Origin: Cryptosporidium bovis
Lineage: Eukaryota > Apicomplexa > Conoidasida > Eucoccidiorida > Cryptosporidiidae
Reading direction: 5' to 3'
NCBI GenBank assembly: GCA_009768925.2
Contig: VHIT02000039.1
Coordinates: 62,001-126,000, forward strand
DNA: 64,000 nucleotides
A program made the translations under genes and the position numbers. Of the stretch, positions 28,908 to 39,862 are shown in pieces. Under the pieces are notes generated by a model. That model saw only the letters and a program-made list of their open reading frames with translations. It made no database searches and had not been told where the DNA came from. Each line of letters opens with the position of its first letter. Position 1 is the stretch's first letter.

Positions 28908-30104
28908 CTAATCTTTAGTTTGATGTTCATCCGAATCCAACTTAGATGTTAGAGGCGACGAGGGAGATAAGGGAGAAGAGGAGGAAATTGAAGATGGTGA
29001 CCAAAGTACGTTGTAACTATTTATTGGAGGAGATTTTGATGACGTTATATAGGAAGACTTGTTATCCTTAGTTTCTTCGTCATAGTAATAATTTATATTG
29101 TTATTAATTGGCGAAATTTCGTCCTTGTCAAATAAAAAATAATCACCAATTAAATTACTGTTTTTATTTGAAGGGCTCTTACTTAGAGTAGTGCTATATA
29201 AAGACTTTATTTGTTGGCGTACCTTTTCTTGTTGTTTTCTTATTTTTTCAATCCTCTGGGCTGTAGTGGTGTTCATGTCAATGTTTGTGAGTTTGTCGCT
29301 GTCTTTGCCAAAAATTGGTTCATTATCCATAAATGACACATTTATACATGGTTGTGTCTCTTTTTCTGTTTGTATTTCTTTTTCAATATTATATTCTTCA
29401 TATTTAGAATCAGCACTATTATCATTAATATTATCTTCGTTCTTAATAAGTGAAATAAAAGGTGTATCCATATATGTGTCCAACACATTTATAAATGTTA
29501 TGATTGTTTCTTGCAAATTAGTCAAATCATCATGAAAATAACACAAATGAGCTATCAATTGATTTTCCTTGTTGTTGTTCATCTCATCATTTATTTTGTT
29601 TATTGCCTCCTTAAATTTAATTATATCCTTGCCTTTACCATACTTTGGTGGAATATCTCTATTACACCAATCTGGTGGTATGTTTTCATAGTTATTTTTA
29701 TCCTTCAACTCGCCATCTATTTTCTTTTTTGAGCTATACCCAACTCTATTGATCGTATTATTTAATTTATTAACTTGATCACTCAATACCACGCTGGTTT
29801 TCTCCAAATTTGAGATCATTCTTTTAATTTGATTACACTGGTATTTGAAACCCTCAAATGAAAATAACCTCCTTTTGCATTCTAAACACAACAATATATT
29901 TGAGTTACTTATCACATTTTCACTTGTTTTATTTTCCTTTCTCAGATCATGTAAATTATTTTTTTTGTTACATATTAAACAATTGTCTGTATTTTCAAGT
30001 ATATTACTGCTTATTCTTCTTAGCCCCTTGTTTCTTTGATTATCACCAAATAACAAATCATATATTAACTCCTGTTTTGCATAATTCCTCTTGTATTCTG
30101 TCAT
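28908..30104 (-). CDS. Unrecognised protein with C-x2-C pairs
   Basis: I do not recognise this 398-residue protein. Residues 42-76 contain two C-x2-C pairs (CLIC at 42-45 and CLEC at 73-76), enough for one zinc site, followed by RRLFSFEGFKYQC. A helical, possibly coiled-coil segment follows (about 90-115, QIKRMISNLEKTSVVLSDQVNKL). A short Pro-rich patch ENIPPDWCNRDIPPKYG lies near 140-157. The C-terminal half contains a basic helix (RIEKIRKQQEKVRQQIK) and ends in a Ser/Pro-rich tail (SSPLSPSSPLTS) that looks disordered and phosphorylatable. No signal peptide or membrane span is seen. A zinc-binding scaffold role is speculation. Confidence 0.75.
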   Translation of the reverse strand: MTEYKRNYAKQELIYDLLFGDNQRNKGLRRISSNILENTDNCLICNKKNNLHDLRKENKTSENVISNSNILLCLECKRRLFSFEGFKYQCNQIKRMISNLEKTSVVLSDQVNKLNNTINRVGYSSKKKIDGELKDKNNYENIPPDWCNRDIPPKYGKGKDIIKFKEAINKINDEMNNNKENQLIAHLCYFHDDLTNLQETIITFINVLDTYMDTPFISLIKNEDNINDNSADSKYEEYNIEKEIQTEKETQPCINVSFMDNEPIFGKDSDKLTNIDMNTTTAQRIEKIRKQQEKVRQQIKSLYSTTLSKSPSNKNSNLIGDYFLFDKDEISPINNNINYYYDEETKDNKSSYITSSKSPPINSYNVLWSPSSISSSSPLSPSSPLTSKLDSDEHQTKD

Positions 30105-30267
30105 TATTCAATACAATCTTGTACGTACACAAATATGTATATACACATATATACACTCCTCTATTGATATATTAATTCATTTAATCAGTCAACTCGTTAT
30201 TATTTGCTTTTTAATTGTTAGTGCTACAACCTATGTAAGATAATTCATGCAAGTTATTTAAACATGC

Positions 30268-30275
30268 AGGCGCCC
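30268..30275. promoter_or_regulatory. AGGCGCCC box (E2F-like)
   Basis: A GGCGCC core lies about 165 bp upstream of the start of the minus-strand zinc-motif gene. Confidence 0.3.
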
Positions 30276-30907
30276 TTTCCCAGTAATAATTTCTTATCTA
30301 ACAGAAAAATCAATGGGAAATGGATAAATATTTTAACACAAACAATTATGAAGAAAACACATAAATAGGTATTTTTAGTTACAAATAAGATATGTATTGC
30401 AGTTATTTCCAACGGTTTTGATCAATGTCCTAATTCGCGTATGTTTCATATTTGTTAGAAAAACAATAGAAAGGTATAATAGTATGTAGCTCATATTTTA
30501 CAGACATCGGAATTGTATCAATTAATCTATAGTTATTACGAAACTGTGTGATCAAATGGAAAAACAACGCACCGACTATATTTGTCTAACATGATATTTT
30601 AATGCTTTGAAAATTGAAACTATTTTTTTTAAATACGAGACTAGGATAAAAAAATGGGTATTCTGTACCTTATAGTAAACTATGGCAGAAATTCCTATTG
30701 ATTGTGTTAATATGTTTTCCTGTCACTGAGTATTTAGTTCCGCTTATTATTGTTGAAAATAAAAATAAGTATGTTACGTATCATAAAGAGGGGGTGGTAA
30801 TACATTTATTCACTTATAATTATTAATTTAAATAATTTCATTTACGCAAAGTAAAAAAATATAATACAAGAATAATGTACTCGCCCCACGTGGCAAAAAA
30901 TAAAAAT

Positions 30908-30915
30908 TGCATGCA
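30908..30915. promoter_or_regulatory. TGCATGCA (AP2-type) palindrome
   Basis: A perfect TGCATGCA lies about 85 bp upstream of the 30999 start codon, close to a CACGTG core. The position is typical of a proximal promoter element in compact apicomplexan genomes. Confidence 0.45.
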
Positions 30916-30998
30916 GATAATGTAAAGAATATTCATATATTTACCGAAATTATTAGTAATAAAGTTAAATAAGTGAAAATATATATGTAGTACCGTAA

Positions 30999-31952
30999 AT
31001 GAAAATTTCACCTGCAGTGATGTCAGAGAGATGCAATACAACACAAAATAGAAAAGAGAATGATGAAAGTGATGAAAATTCATTGCTTGGTTCGTTTTAC
31101 AGACTGAAGTCACATAGAAAGTTTGAGAAAAGCAGGAAAAAAGTCGACAATAAAGAGGTTAACCTGTGTGAAAATGATACTGAAAATAACAGTGCTGAAA
31201 TAAATATTTACACAACACCTATAAGAAGTTCAAGGAGAATAAATAGAAGCAAAAGTGTACAAAATGATAATAGTGAATCATTGTTCGAGTGCTCATCAAA
31301 GGGTAAGGATAATAAAATCGTTTTTACACCGAATCCATATATAAATGACGATGTAATTAATGAATTACTGAATGATTTGTTAATAAAATACAAGAATAGG
31401 ATACAAATAATAAATTTAAAACAACCCCAGGTTGATATTGACGAAATTGTTAATCTTGAAGAATTAAACAATAAGCTATTTATAGGTGACGATAACGATG
31501 ACAACGACGTTGATACTGAAAAAACAGCAAGACAGGAGGAGAAAATAGGCGGAAATAGCGAAGCAAAGGATTATAATGATGCTGGTATTGAACTGGAAAA
31601 TAACACTAAGTACGTCTCTCTGCCAAGTGTAGAGAGGAAGAAATATTTTATTTCTAGAAACAAACCAAGAGTAATTATAGGAGGGAAAAATCAGAGCTAT
31701 TTTTCAAAAGATTATGAAGTTATAGCAGAAAACAAATACTGGATGGTCATAGAATTCCACGAGAATAGCTATCTAAGAAAAAAACATAATTGTTCAAGAA
31801 TTTTAACGAAGAAAGGGACAATAGAAAAACATGGTAGCAATAAACAGCACAGTTCATTTGAGGACTCAATTCAGGAATATAAAACCCTTCATTCTGAGCT
31901 TAAGCAATTACTGGAGTTGAGTAATTACTGTTACTCTCCAGACATCTACTAA
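30999..31952 (+). CDS. Unrecognised basic/acidic protein
   Basis: I do not recognise this 317-residue protein. The N-terminal third is Ser/Lys/Arg-rich with phosphorylation-like motifs (IYTTPIRSSRRINRSKSVQ) and reads as disordered. A more ordered part follows, VFTPNPYINDDVINELLNDL near 108-130, then an acidic Asp/Asn run. The C-terminal third (about 205-317) is the most complex sequence: YFSKDYEVIAENKYWMVIEF, then a helical end (FEDSIQEYKTLHSELKQLLE). The first ATG is at 30999 and a second Met at 31020 is an equally possible start. The TP-x-R and RSxS motifs would suit a cell-cycle or kinetochore protein, but that is conjecture. Confidence 0.7.
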   Translation: MKISPAVMSERCNTTQNRKENDESDENSLLGSFYRLKSHRKFEKSRKKVDNKEVNLCENDTENNSAEINIYTTPIRSSRRINRSKSVQNDNSESLFECSSKGKDNKIVFTPNPYINDDVINELLNDLLIKYKNRIQIINLKQPQVDIDEIVNLEELNNKLFIGDDNDDNDVDTEKTARQEEKIGGNSEAKDYNDAGIELENNTKYVSLPSVERKKYFISRNKPRVIIGGKNQSYFSKDYEVIAENKYWMVIEFHENSYLRKKHNCSRILTKKGTIEKHGSNKQHSSFEDSIQEYKTLHSELKQLLELSNYCYSPDIY

Positions 31953-32125
31953 CAATTACATAAACACAGTTGTGTGTTCCAGTGGCAACAAACGACTGAA
32001 ACAGAACATAACACATAATTAGTTTACTACAAGTTACCCACACCCTTCACATTTAGTTCGGAGTCAATTTGAAGACGCAAATTACTACTTTAATCGTTTC
32101 ATTATAACTTATGTCCACGCAATGT

Positions 32126-32137
32126 GGGGGGGGGGGG
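32126..32137 (+). repeat. Poly-G homopolymer tract
   Basis: A run of about 12 G residues is flanked by GT and AGGAGGA. Homopolymeric G this long is rare in a genome this AT-rich and could be length-variable between isolates. G-rich boxes have been described as Cryptosporidium promoter words. Confidence 0.7.
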
Positions 32138-32210
32138 AGGAGGAAGGTAGTGGCGTGTGGGAGTTAGCAGAACAAGGTACAAAGTTTTGAAAAAAAACAC
32201 GTTTCTGGGC

Positions 32211-32357
32211 ATGGGTTCGAAAGTGTTTCAATTTTTACTCGTAAATAACAAGACAAGGGGTATTGTTTGGCCAAGGCTTTCCTCACGAATGTCGCTGATA
32301 TACAAGTTATCAAACAAGTTATCACTTAATAGACATAATGAACTTAGTTCTTTATAA
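32211..32357 (+). CDS. Possible 48-residue basic ORF, low support
   Basis: An ATG frame encodes MGSKVFQFLLVNNKTRGIVW and then a basic, Leu/Ser-rich end. The frame is open upstream to a GTG at 32157. Sequence complexity and GC are higher than in the flanks, so this could be a small gene, a spliced exon, or part of an RNA. I recognise no family. Confidence 0.18.
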   Translation: MGSKVFQFLLVNNKTRGIVWPRLSSRMSLIYKLSNKLSLNRHNELSSL

Positions 32358-32503
32358 GCGAATATTAAAATTTAAATTTGTTCAATACGTCGATTTTCCA
32401 TTTCTCTCTTCAAATCTCAAAATACTGTCCCCTCTTTTCTCTCCTTTTCCCTCACCTCTCCCATTAGAAAAATAAATTTTCCACTTTTACCCACATACGG
32501 CGC

Positions 32504-32546
32504 TTTCCCGCCTATTCACAAAACGACACTGGCGCTTCGTTGGCGC
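32504..32546. promoter_or_regulatory. TTTCCCGCC plus two TGGCGC sites (E2F-like cluster)
   Basis: TTTCCCGCC (32504-32512) is a consensus E2F site. It is followed by TGGCGC at 32530-32535 and 32541-32546. The cluster lies about 490-530 bp upstream of the E2 gene start. Confidence 0.5.
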
Positions 32547-33032
32547 TTGAATGTAGATTCGTAATGATATTTTCTAAGTATAAAATAGTGAAAAACAAGA
32601 AAAATTTAAATTAGTGAAAAATAAAATTTGAGAAAGGGGGTTAACAATTCATCGAAATATAAATATACATAAACTTAAGGAGGAAAGAAGGATATATAAG
32701 AAACTACACAAGGAGATTTTAGGAGAGTTGGATACTGTGAAGAAATTAGTACACAAAGCGTGAGTATTTTACACAAGAAAATTCTTTCTTGAAGTAATAG
32801 GCATAAATATAGTCAAACAATAGGTGTTGTATAATACTTGTCGACTATATATATCTTGTATAATTGGTTTTTGATATAACATTCCTGAATTTACTGCCCT
32901 ATTTTGAAGTTGTATAATCATACACATTTCAAACAACACACATTTAAAGTATATATATGCAAACAAGAATTTTTCTGTAAACTAGAATAAAGTTCTTTTT
33001 TTTGGGAAATATTAATTAACATTGAATATAAA

Positions 33033-33774
<742 letters not shown>

Positions 33775-34806
33775 GGTAATGGTAAATTGAGTAAATAATA
33801 GATAGAAACGAATAAATGGTGAATAGTAAGTAGTATGAGCAGATAGAATGGAGGCATTCCTTTTTTTTACATGAGGAAAGATAAAGGGTTATACTTGGAA
33901 TATATAAAGAGGTATGTGATATGAAAGTAATTTTGACTGTTATTTAATAGTTGATTATATGGTATATACATGTTAAACAACCGAATTATTACTATGGCAT
34001 AGCTGAGAATGTTTATGATGTGCCCTTTATAATATGAGAGGATGAGTTGGATCATATTTATGAGAATATTAATCTTTTACTTCATTACTACTTATTTATT
34101 TTAAGATTAAACTATACTGGCAAGTACGATTACGAGTAATAATGAACTACGACTTTTAAATATATATCTAATGAGATTTCAATGAATATCTCGATTTTAC
34201 TGTAATAAATTGTTAGTTGTAATATAAATGAGACAGGAGGTGAACACAAGGAATAAATTTTGATGTGATTTGTTCTGAATATATATTTTTAACTGTATTT
34301 AATGTGAAAATATACACTTAAGTACAGGAAGTAGAAATCACCATAATGCTTATGTAATATCTTTCCTTGTACATTATATTAGTTTATGAATAATATTAAC
34401 AATAATGATGTAAAAATTCCTTTATTATTTGGAATTTAACTTAACTAATTTTTTTAAAGTGAAGGATAAAAAATAATATAATTTCATGGTAGAGTGATAC
34501 ATTCTTATATCTTTACTTGAACTGATGATAAATACGAGAGAAAAGAGGAGTTTTTGTAGATCGTTTGACTTCCTATTATTATTGACAACTTTTTTGAGAG
34601 AAATAGTGACATCTAGGGTTTAAACGATACAAAAATATATAGTTCGATGCTCCTATTCACCCTACTCCGACATTACCTTTTACCCTCCTGAAATATACTA
34701 AGCGAACGCTGATTATCTTATTTTGATAGTGAACAATTTTTTTGAGAGAAGAGTGAAAAGTTATCTTGAGATTTTCTTTCTTTTGGATGATAGTGCAGGA
34801 ATACGT

Positions 34807-34842
34807 CTTCGCGAGATAAGCAGGATTTATCTTAGTACGAAG
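34807..34842. other. Two-part hairpin in convergent gap
   Basis: An outer CTTCG/CGAAG stem encloses an inner AGATAA/TTATCT stem with a 7-base loop. There is a short asymmetric internal loop between them. It resembles an RNA stem-loop more than a protein-binding site. Confidence 0.35.
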
Positions 34843-35668
34843 TTGTATGTTTAAAACATAATTGATTTATTTTTGTGATTAAATAGAAAAATTAGTATTG
34901 AAGAAAGAGTAAATCGTAAATTACGCTAGTACTGTGTTTGAACAGCAAACTTGAGCACTATTACTTAAGATAAGACTAGTTATAATTGGAAAGTTTACTT
35001 AGAATGTTAATTTTCTATTTCAATCTTGTGTATGTAAATAACTATTACTTAACTGTTTAAAATTGACATGATAATTTTAGTGTGGATATGTCGCCATCAT
35101 ATATTGTTAAGTCATTTCAGATAGATGACGGCGATAAATCGATGATAAATTTAAAACAAGATTAAGAGAAGAATATGTTGAGTTTATTTGCATTCATTTG
35201 GCGGTATATTTTTACTAGGCAAAAAAAGAATTCATTTGTTTAACTTTCTGCTTTTCTTGATTGTCTTTATTTTCAATACATATTTACCACATGTTTTCAA
35301 AATATGATGCAAGAGAATAAATATCTAAATTATTATAAATTATAGTAAAATAAATACACTTGAGTTATTTGTTTTTTTGTTTCACGTAAATAATTATTTT
35401 TGATTATAAATCATTAGTAATACCAATAAGATAATTATTAACATTTTAGGAACAATAAAACTGAAATCTTCTGCACTCAACAAATATAAATTATTCATAT
35501 TATGATTAGAGTTAAATAAAACTAAAAAATGACTTGGTAATTAAATATAAAAATAGATTACTGCATAAAAGTTAATAGTTAAAAGTGGGCATGGCATTTA
35601 TTTTACACTACTATAAATAGTATATTTAATGCCGGTATATAAACCATTGCAATGTGGATAAAATAGTT

Positions 35669-35680
35669 TGCATGCATGCA
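35669..35680. promoter_or_regulatory. TGCATGCATGCA, overlapping AP2-type sites
   Basis: Two overlapping TGCATGCA words (12-base palindrome) sit far from any annotated start, about 440 bp past the Epl1 stop. About 30 bp earlier is TGCCGGTATATAAA, a TATA-like word. If this is a promoter, its gene is not annotated. Confidence 0.35.
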
Positions 35681-36117
35681 TTAATGCATCTAGCATTTTT
35701 TCCACGATTAATGTGTTTTTTTACTGTATAAGAATAAAATAGATATTTGTGTTTTTCTTTTATTTTAAGAAAAGTTTTAATTTGTTCCTAAAAAATAATT
35801 GAGAATTACAACTATATATGGCTTCCTAAAGTTATATACCTTTCAGCGTTATTAAATTGCCTGCCAACAACAATAATATGAAAAAAAAGTTACATAGACA
35901 AAAACGTGCATGAATTAGTAAACAAAATTACGACATAAGTAACGATTAGCCAAAGAAATCCACTGTAAAGAGGAAAATTAATTACAAACTGATGCTACAA
36001 ACGCGTGCAGATAGTTTTCCAGCGAAAAGCAACAATATAAAGTCCTAAATAGTCAAATAAATTGAGGCAAAAATACAAATATTACTATAGAAAAAAACTA
36101 ATTATATTATTAAAACG

Positions 36118-38364
36118 TTATGTTAACATTTCAACATCAAAGTACGGTTGATTATTCTTACTTGAATTTAATCTGGATTGATTGGTATCACTATTATTTA
36201 GTTGACTATTCCTTCCTCTAGGACGTGAAGCAGATGAAATAGTGACGTTTTCATTGTTTTTACCAGTATTGTTGCTACCAGATGAATCCATTCCTTGGGA
36301 AGTGTTATTTTCGACAGAATTTGATAATGATGATCTCGAAACTTTTAGAGTATTTTCGTTGTTTGATGATGAGATAACACCGGTAGAACCGTGAATATCA
36401 TTACCATAAATGTCAAAATTGTTTTCAGTACAAAGCTTATCTATGATCTCACACATTGAAATTGACTTTTTGAAGTATAAATCCAACATGAATTGATTGT
36501 TATTGCCACAATTGCTGGCATAATCAAGTTGATATGGATCAGCAAATAATGGCTCATAATTATCTTTATTAAGTGAATGGCGATCAAACCATATTCTTCC
36601 ACCCCTTCCCCTCCTCCTCACCAACCTATGAGGAATATAAGGTGTTCTAAAGTTTTGTAATGACTCTAATCTTGAGAGATTTACACCATTTTTGTAAATA
36701 GATAAAATATAATTTGGGAGTGCCATTCTCTGATATGCAGGCGAGATACATGGATGTGAATTATTTTCATTGCTATTTGCACTTGAATTTTGCTCGTGTA
36801 ATAGTGCATCATCTAAATTGGAGCTATTGTTTTCAACACTAAAAGAACTCTCATTATCACTAATATGTTGAGAATTTTGGTTTTCTACATTGTTGGTGGC
36901 AGCAGAAGTCGATATGGCGATCGCATCTTCACTATTATTGGTTAATACTTTGTTTCTATTACTAATATTCATTTTTATTTGACTGAAAATAGATGATAAC
37001 ATAAGAGTACCAAAATAATAATATGACAGAAGTGATATTTCACTATCCCACGAATATTTTAGGAGTAAATCCAAATTGCAAATATCAATTGAAATCTGTT
37101 TTAAGAATAAATTCAAGTCACCCATATTCAAATTATTAATTGACATATCATTAATTATATTTAAAGAACCACCTATTTGAGCAAAATTTGACGATCCTGG
37201 CCCAGTAATATAATTCCCGGTGTTGAAGCTATTGATACCACTAATAGTGTTATTGGTACCACTTATGAAACCAAAACTGTTAAATATGCTGTTTTTCACT
37301 TCTTTTTTTTGTTGTCTTTTTTGTAGCTTATAATTTTTTAGTCTGTCCCATAATGGAGATCTATAATAAGGATCGAATACTTCATGCCTTTTTTGATCAA
37401 ATATACATATATCCAACTCAGCTAATAATAATTTTTTCTCGTCTCTCTGTTTTAACTTCCTAAATGTTTTTTCTACCTTCCTAAAATCGTCTAACAACTT
37501 TTCTAGTTTGTCAAACATTTCTTTATTATTTCTCCTGGGTCTTCTCAATGTCATTTTCTCCTTTACCCTTGGTCTGAAACATGCATATGGTGACGAGTCG
37601 TGCGGAGACGTAATTGGCCAGAAATTACGGAGTAATGGTTTACCCAATTTTTGGCGTCTCATCTTCCAATATTTATAAATAATCAATGCCAATTGGTTCC
37701 TTATATTTATATTCTTGTCACGTGTGAGTTGAATGGCTTCATCAAAACTTATCTCAGTTCCTCTCGCCGTGCTTTTTTCCATTAAATCAATCATTTTAAT
37801 GAAGTCTATTTCAGAAACACCACTTCCACCCTTGAATTTGGTTTTTAATTCGTCTAAAAACTCCTCATCTGCCTTAACCATATTATAATGTACTATACTG
37901 TTGTCCTCCAGTCTTATACCTGATACAAATTCCTTATGAACAGGAAATCTAATATAATGATCCGGTCTTTGAAACTTTGTAGTCTTCTCTACATTTAGTG
38001 GGCAGATTTCTACTGGAGGAACTAATATTGTCGAAGCAGTAGATGTATTGCTAGCAGACGACCCCGTTGAATTTGCGTTACTATCACTTGCTCCTGAATT
38101 TGAGTCATTGCTGCTTGCATTTTTGTGGGTGCTACTCGTGTTGCTACTAGACGGTTTATCTTTGTGCCTGAGTTGATTTATAACATTTTGTATTTTCTGT
38201 TTTTCGCTGTTAACCAGATTCTTTATCTCATCTGCTTCCAACTTGTCATTATTGTCATATTCTAAAGCCTTTTCAAACTGACTTATAGAGTATACAACTC
38301 GAATCCTTTTTTGAGGATCTAAAGTCTTCGGTTTTGATTGACGTGTTGTTAATGACTGAGACAT
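36118..38364 (-). CDS. Enhancer of polycomb-like protein (Epl1)
   Basis: This is a probable subunit of the NuA4 (piccolo) histone acetyltransferase complex, where Epl1 tethers the MYST enzyme to nucleosomes. The 748-residue protein has an EPL1 domain at about residues 115-330. Within it are CPLNVEKTTKFQRPDHYIRF, HYNMVKADEEFLDEL, FIKMIDLMEKSTARGTEISF, and the diagnostic YWKMRRQKLGKPLL followed by SPYACFRPRVKEKM and a basic RRPRRN. An Asn/Ser-rich region and long linkers follow. A short Arg/Gly patch RRRGRGGRIWFDRHS lies near 575-590, and the C-terminus is disordered. There are no PHD fingers, so this is EPC rather than BRPF. The HSA/SANT gene in the same window would be a partner in the same complex. 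Confidence 0.88.
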   Translation of the reverse strand: MSQSLTTRQSKPKTLDPQKRIRVVYSISQFEKALEYDNNDKLEADEIKNLVNSEKQKIQNVINQLRHKDKPSSSNTSSTHKNASSNDSNSGASDSNANSTGSSASNTSTASTILVPPVEICPLNVEKTTKFQRPDHYIRFPVHKEFVSGIRLEDNSIVHYNMVKADEEFLDELKTKFKGGSGVSEIDFIKMIDLMEKSTARGTEISFDEAIQLTRDKNINIRNQLALIIYKYWKMRRQKLGKPLLRNFWPITSPHDSSPYACFRPRVKEKMTLRRPRRNNKEMFDKLEKLLDDFRKVEKTFRKLKQRDEKKLLLAELDICIFDQKRHEVFDPYYRSPLWDRLKNYKLQKRQQKKEVKNSIFNSFGFISGTNNTISGINSFNTGNYITGPGSSNFAQIGGSLNIINDMSINNLNMGDLNLFLKQISIDICNLDLLLKYSWDSEISLLSYYYFGTLMLSSIFSQIKMNISNRNKVLTNNSEDAIAISTSAATNNVENQNSQHISDNESSFSVENNSSNLDDALLHEQNSSANSNENNSHPCISPAYQRMALPNYILSIYKNGVNLSRLESLQNFRTPYIPHRLVRRRGRGGRIWFDRHSLNKDNYEPLFADPYQLDYASNCGNNNQFMLDLYFKKSISMCEIIDKLCTENNFDIYGNDIHGSTGVISSSNNENTLKVSRSSLSNSVENNTSQGMDSSGSNNTGKNNENVTISSASRPRGRNSQLNNSDTNQSRLNSSKNNQPYFDVEMLT

Positions 38365-38857
38365 TTTTAAATAAAAATTTACTTATAATATCATTTGAGC
38401 ATTATATATATACCTACTGAATTTCACAGATTCCAGACCTAATGCCCCAATGATCTTCGTGTCTATCTCTCAAGACAAACCACCTTTTTGTATTTCTTTA
38501 CTCTACTATAAAATACATAGCCATTTCTTAAACTAACAAATTACTTATCACAGGTTAATTTATCTTAGCCCCTAACACTATATCAAAAAAATAAAAAATA
38601 TATTAATAAATAAATATATCTATATATAAATAAATATCCATTCAAATAACAATGTATATCTAACTTTTATTTTATTGATCTACATTACATTCTTTTTTTT
38701 ACTGTTGTTGCTTGATTTACCTCTTCTTTGCAATTTCATTCTTTTTATGATTATACATAACATACGTTCTCAATTGTTTATTTATTATTTTATTACTTTT
38801 TTGGTCTACTTTTGTTTATTACGGTACCCCGTATCCATGTGAGACAAAGTAACAGAC

Positions 38858-38865
38858 TTCCCGCC
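38858..38865. promoter_or_regulatory. TTCCCGCC site (E2F-like)
   Basis: This is an E2F-like half consensus in the Epl1/NTF2 divergent region, flanked by AT-rich DNA. Confidence 0.35.
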
Positions 38866-39256
38866 TAAACAAACAAAAATGGTATATTACGCCATCCCCA
38901 CCCCACATGACAATTTACCTCTCTACGAGGTCTTGACAGAATTCGAAACAAAATAAAAGACAAAATGGTATAAAATCATAGTTGTGTTTGAGAGTGACTG
39001 GTCAGTTGATGGTTTAAGCACACATAAATTGGTTTTAGAGGTGAAATATATTGATTGATTCATCATCTTATTTTGTTTTTAATTCGTTGTTTCTAGCATA
39101 GTTGGTTTTCTATATCTGATATGGGCATTGATACTAGAGGTTGATGAATTTCTAATTAAAATTAATATTACTTTATTTTACTTGGTGTTCTCATTTACTC
39201 GTTAAACTTTCCTTTTCCGTTTTGTTTATCCGCTAAACATCAATATATAGTTCATG

Positions 39257-39265
39257 TGGCGGAAA
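39257..39265. promoter_or_regulatory. TGGCGGAAA site (E2F-like)
   Basis: This lies about 210 bp upstream of the NTF2 start. On the opposite strand it reads TTTCCGCCA, close to the E2F consensus. Confidence 0.35.
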
Positions 39266-39472
39266 CATTCATTTAATACCTATTGTAATTATTTATATAG
39301 ATATTTATACTTCTAAATGACCTCTTATTTGTGTAAATTTAATTTAAATAAGACAATATAATATCAATTATATTAAAAGAGGTATATAGTTGAATATTGG
39401 ATAAGGAAAAGGCCTTTATACTCATTTTTAATACCTTCAGTAATCGATAAGATAGATTTAGATAATAGAAAA

Positions 39473-39862
39473 ATGAATCAAAACATTTCGTTGAACCCTC
39501 AATTTGACCAAATTGGCAAGCAATTTGTTCAGCACTATTATCAAACCTTTCAAACAAATAGACCCGGACTTGGGAATTTATATGGCCCTCAATCTATGCT
39601 TACATGGGAAGATACACAATTTCAAGGGCAAGCTAGTATAGTAAATAAGTTTAATTCACTAAACTTCCAAAGAGTTCAATTTGAGATTTCCCGTGTTGAT
39701 TGCCAACCTTCTCCGAATAACGGTTCAATTGTGTTCGTTACAGGCGACGTCAGGATAGATGATGGCCAACCCTTGAAGTTTTCCCAAGTATTTAATCTTA
39801 TTCCCTCAGGAAATGGTGGTTTTATGATTTTTAATGATTTGTTTAGGCTAAACATCGGTTAA
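39473..39862 (+). CDS. Nuclear transport factor 2 (NTF2)
   Basis: NTF2 imports Ran-GDP into the nucleus through FG-nucleoporins. The 129-residue protein is full length for the family (about 120-130). Landmarks are FDQIGKQFVQHYYQTFQTNR, LYGPQSMLTWEDTQFQGQASI, the acidic, glycine-flanked GDVRIDDGQPLKFSQVFNLI, and the C-terminal FMIFNDLFRLN (family: yyvlNDiFRL). The first ATG gives a start with the usual short N-terminal extension. Single exon. The related NTF2-like domain of G3BP is excluded because nothing follows the domain. Confidence 0.95.
   Translation: MNQNISLNPQFDQIGKQFVQHYYQTFQTNRPGLGNLYGPQSMLTWEDTQFQGQASIVNKFNSLNFQRVQFEISRVDCQPSPNNGSIVFVTGDVRIDDGQPLKFSQVFNLIPSGNGGFMIFNDLFRLNIG

Larger units (their letters stand above)
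30105..30998. other. Divergent promoter region
   Basis: About 890 bp lie between two divergent unrecognised genes. AGGCGCCC lies at 30268-30275, about 165 bp from the minus-strand start. TGCATGCA lies at 30908-30915, about 85 bp from the plus-strand start. A GCCCCACGTGGCA segment with a CACGTG palindrome lies near 30882-30893. Otherwise it is AT-rich. Confidence 0.6.
31953..33032. other. 1.1 kb intergenic region with poly-G tract and E2F-like sites
   Basis: This gap lies upstream of the E2 gene. It has an uninterrupted G12 tract near 32126-32137 and a GC-richer patch at about 32150-32300 with a short ORF. TTTCCCGCC lies at 32504-32512, with TGGCGC at 32530-32535 and 32541-32546. The last 400 bp before the E2 start are AT-rich and probably transcribed leader. 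Confidence 0.55.
33775..36117. other. 2.3 kb convergent intergenic region with structured segments
   Basis: It lies between the stops of the E2 (+) and Epl1 (-), where only 3' UTRs are expected, yet it is one of the longest gaps in the window. A TTTTTTGAGAGAA element occurs twice (about 34590-34609 and 34736-34756). A two-part hairpin spans 34807-34842. A TCGCCATCA/TGACGGCGA inverted repeat spans about 35089-35135, and TGCATGCATGCA lies at 35669-35680 with TGCCGGTATATAAA nearby. No ORF is convincing. A long non-coding transcript is possible. Confidence 0.5.
38365..39472. other. Divergent promoter region for Epl1 and NTF2
   Basis: About 1.1 kb lie between divergent genes. It carries TTCCCGCC at 38858-38865, about 500 bp from the Epl1 start. 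TGGCGGAAA lies at 39257-39265, about 210 bp from the NTF2 start. Long T- and A-rich tracts fill the rest. No ORF or RNA gene was recognised. Confidence 0.6.

Noticed and set aside
32201-32225. GGGTTCGAAA resembling a tRNA T-loop
   Set aside because: The flanking bases do not form a T-arm stem and no acceptor or anticodon arm can be drawn. A similar GGTTCGAA on the minus strand near 6403 also fails.
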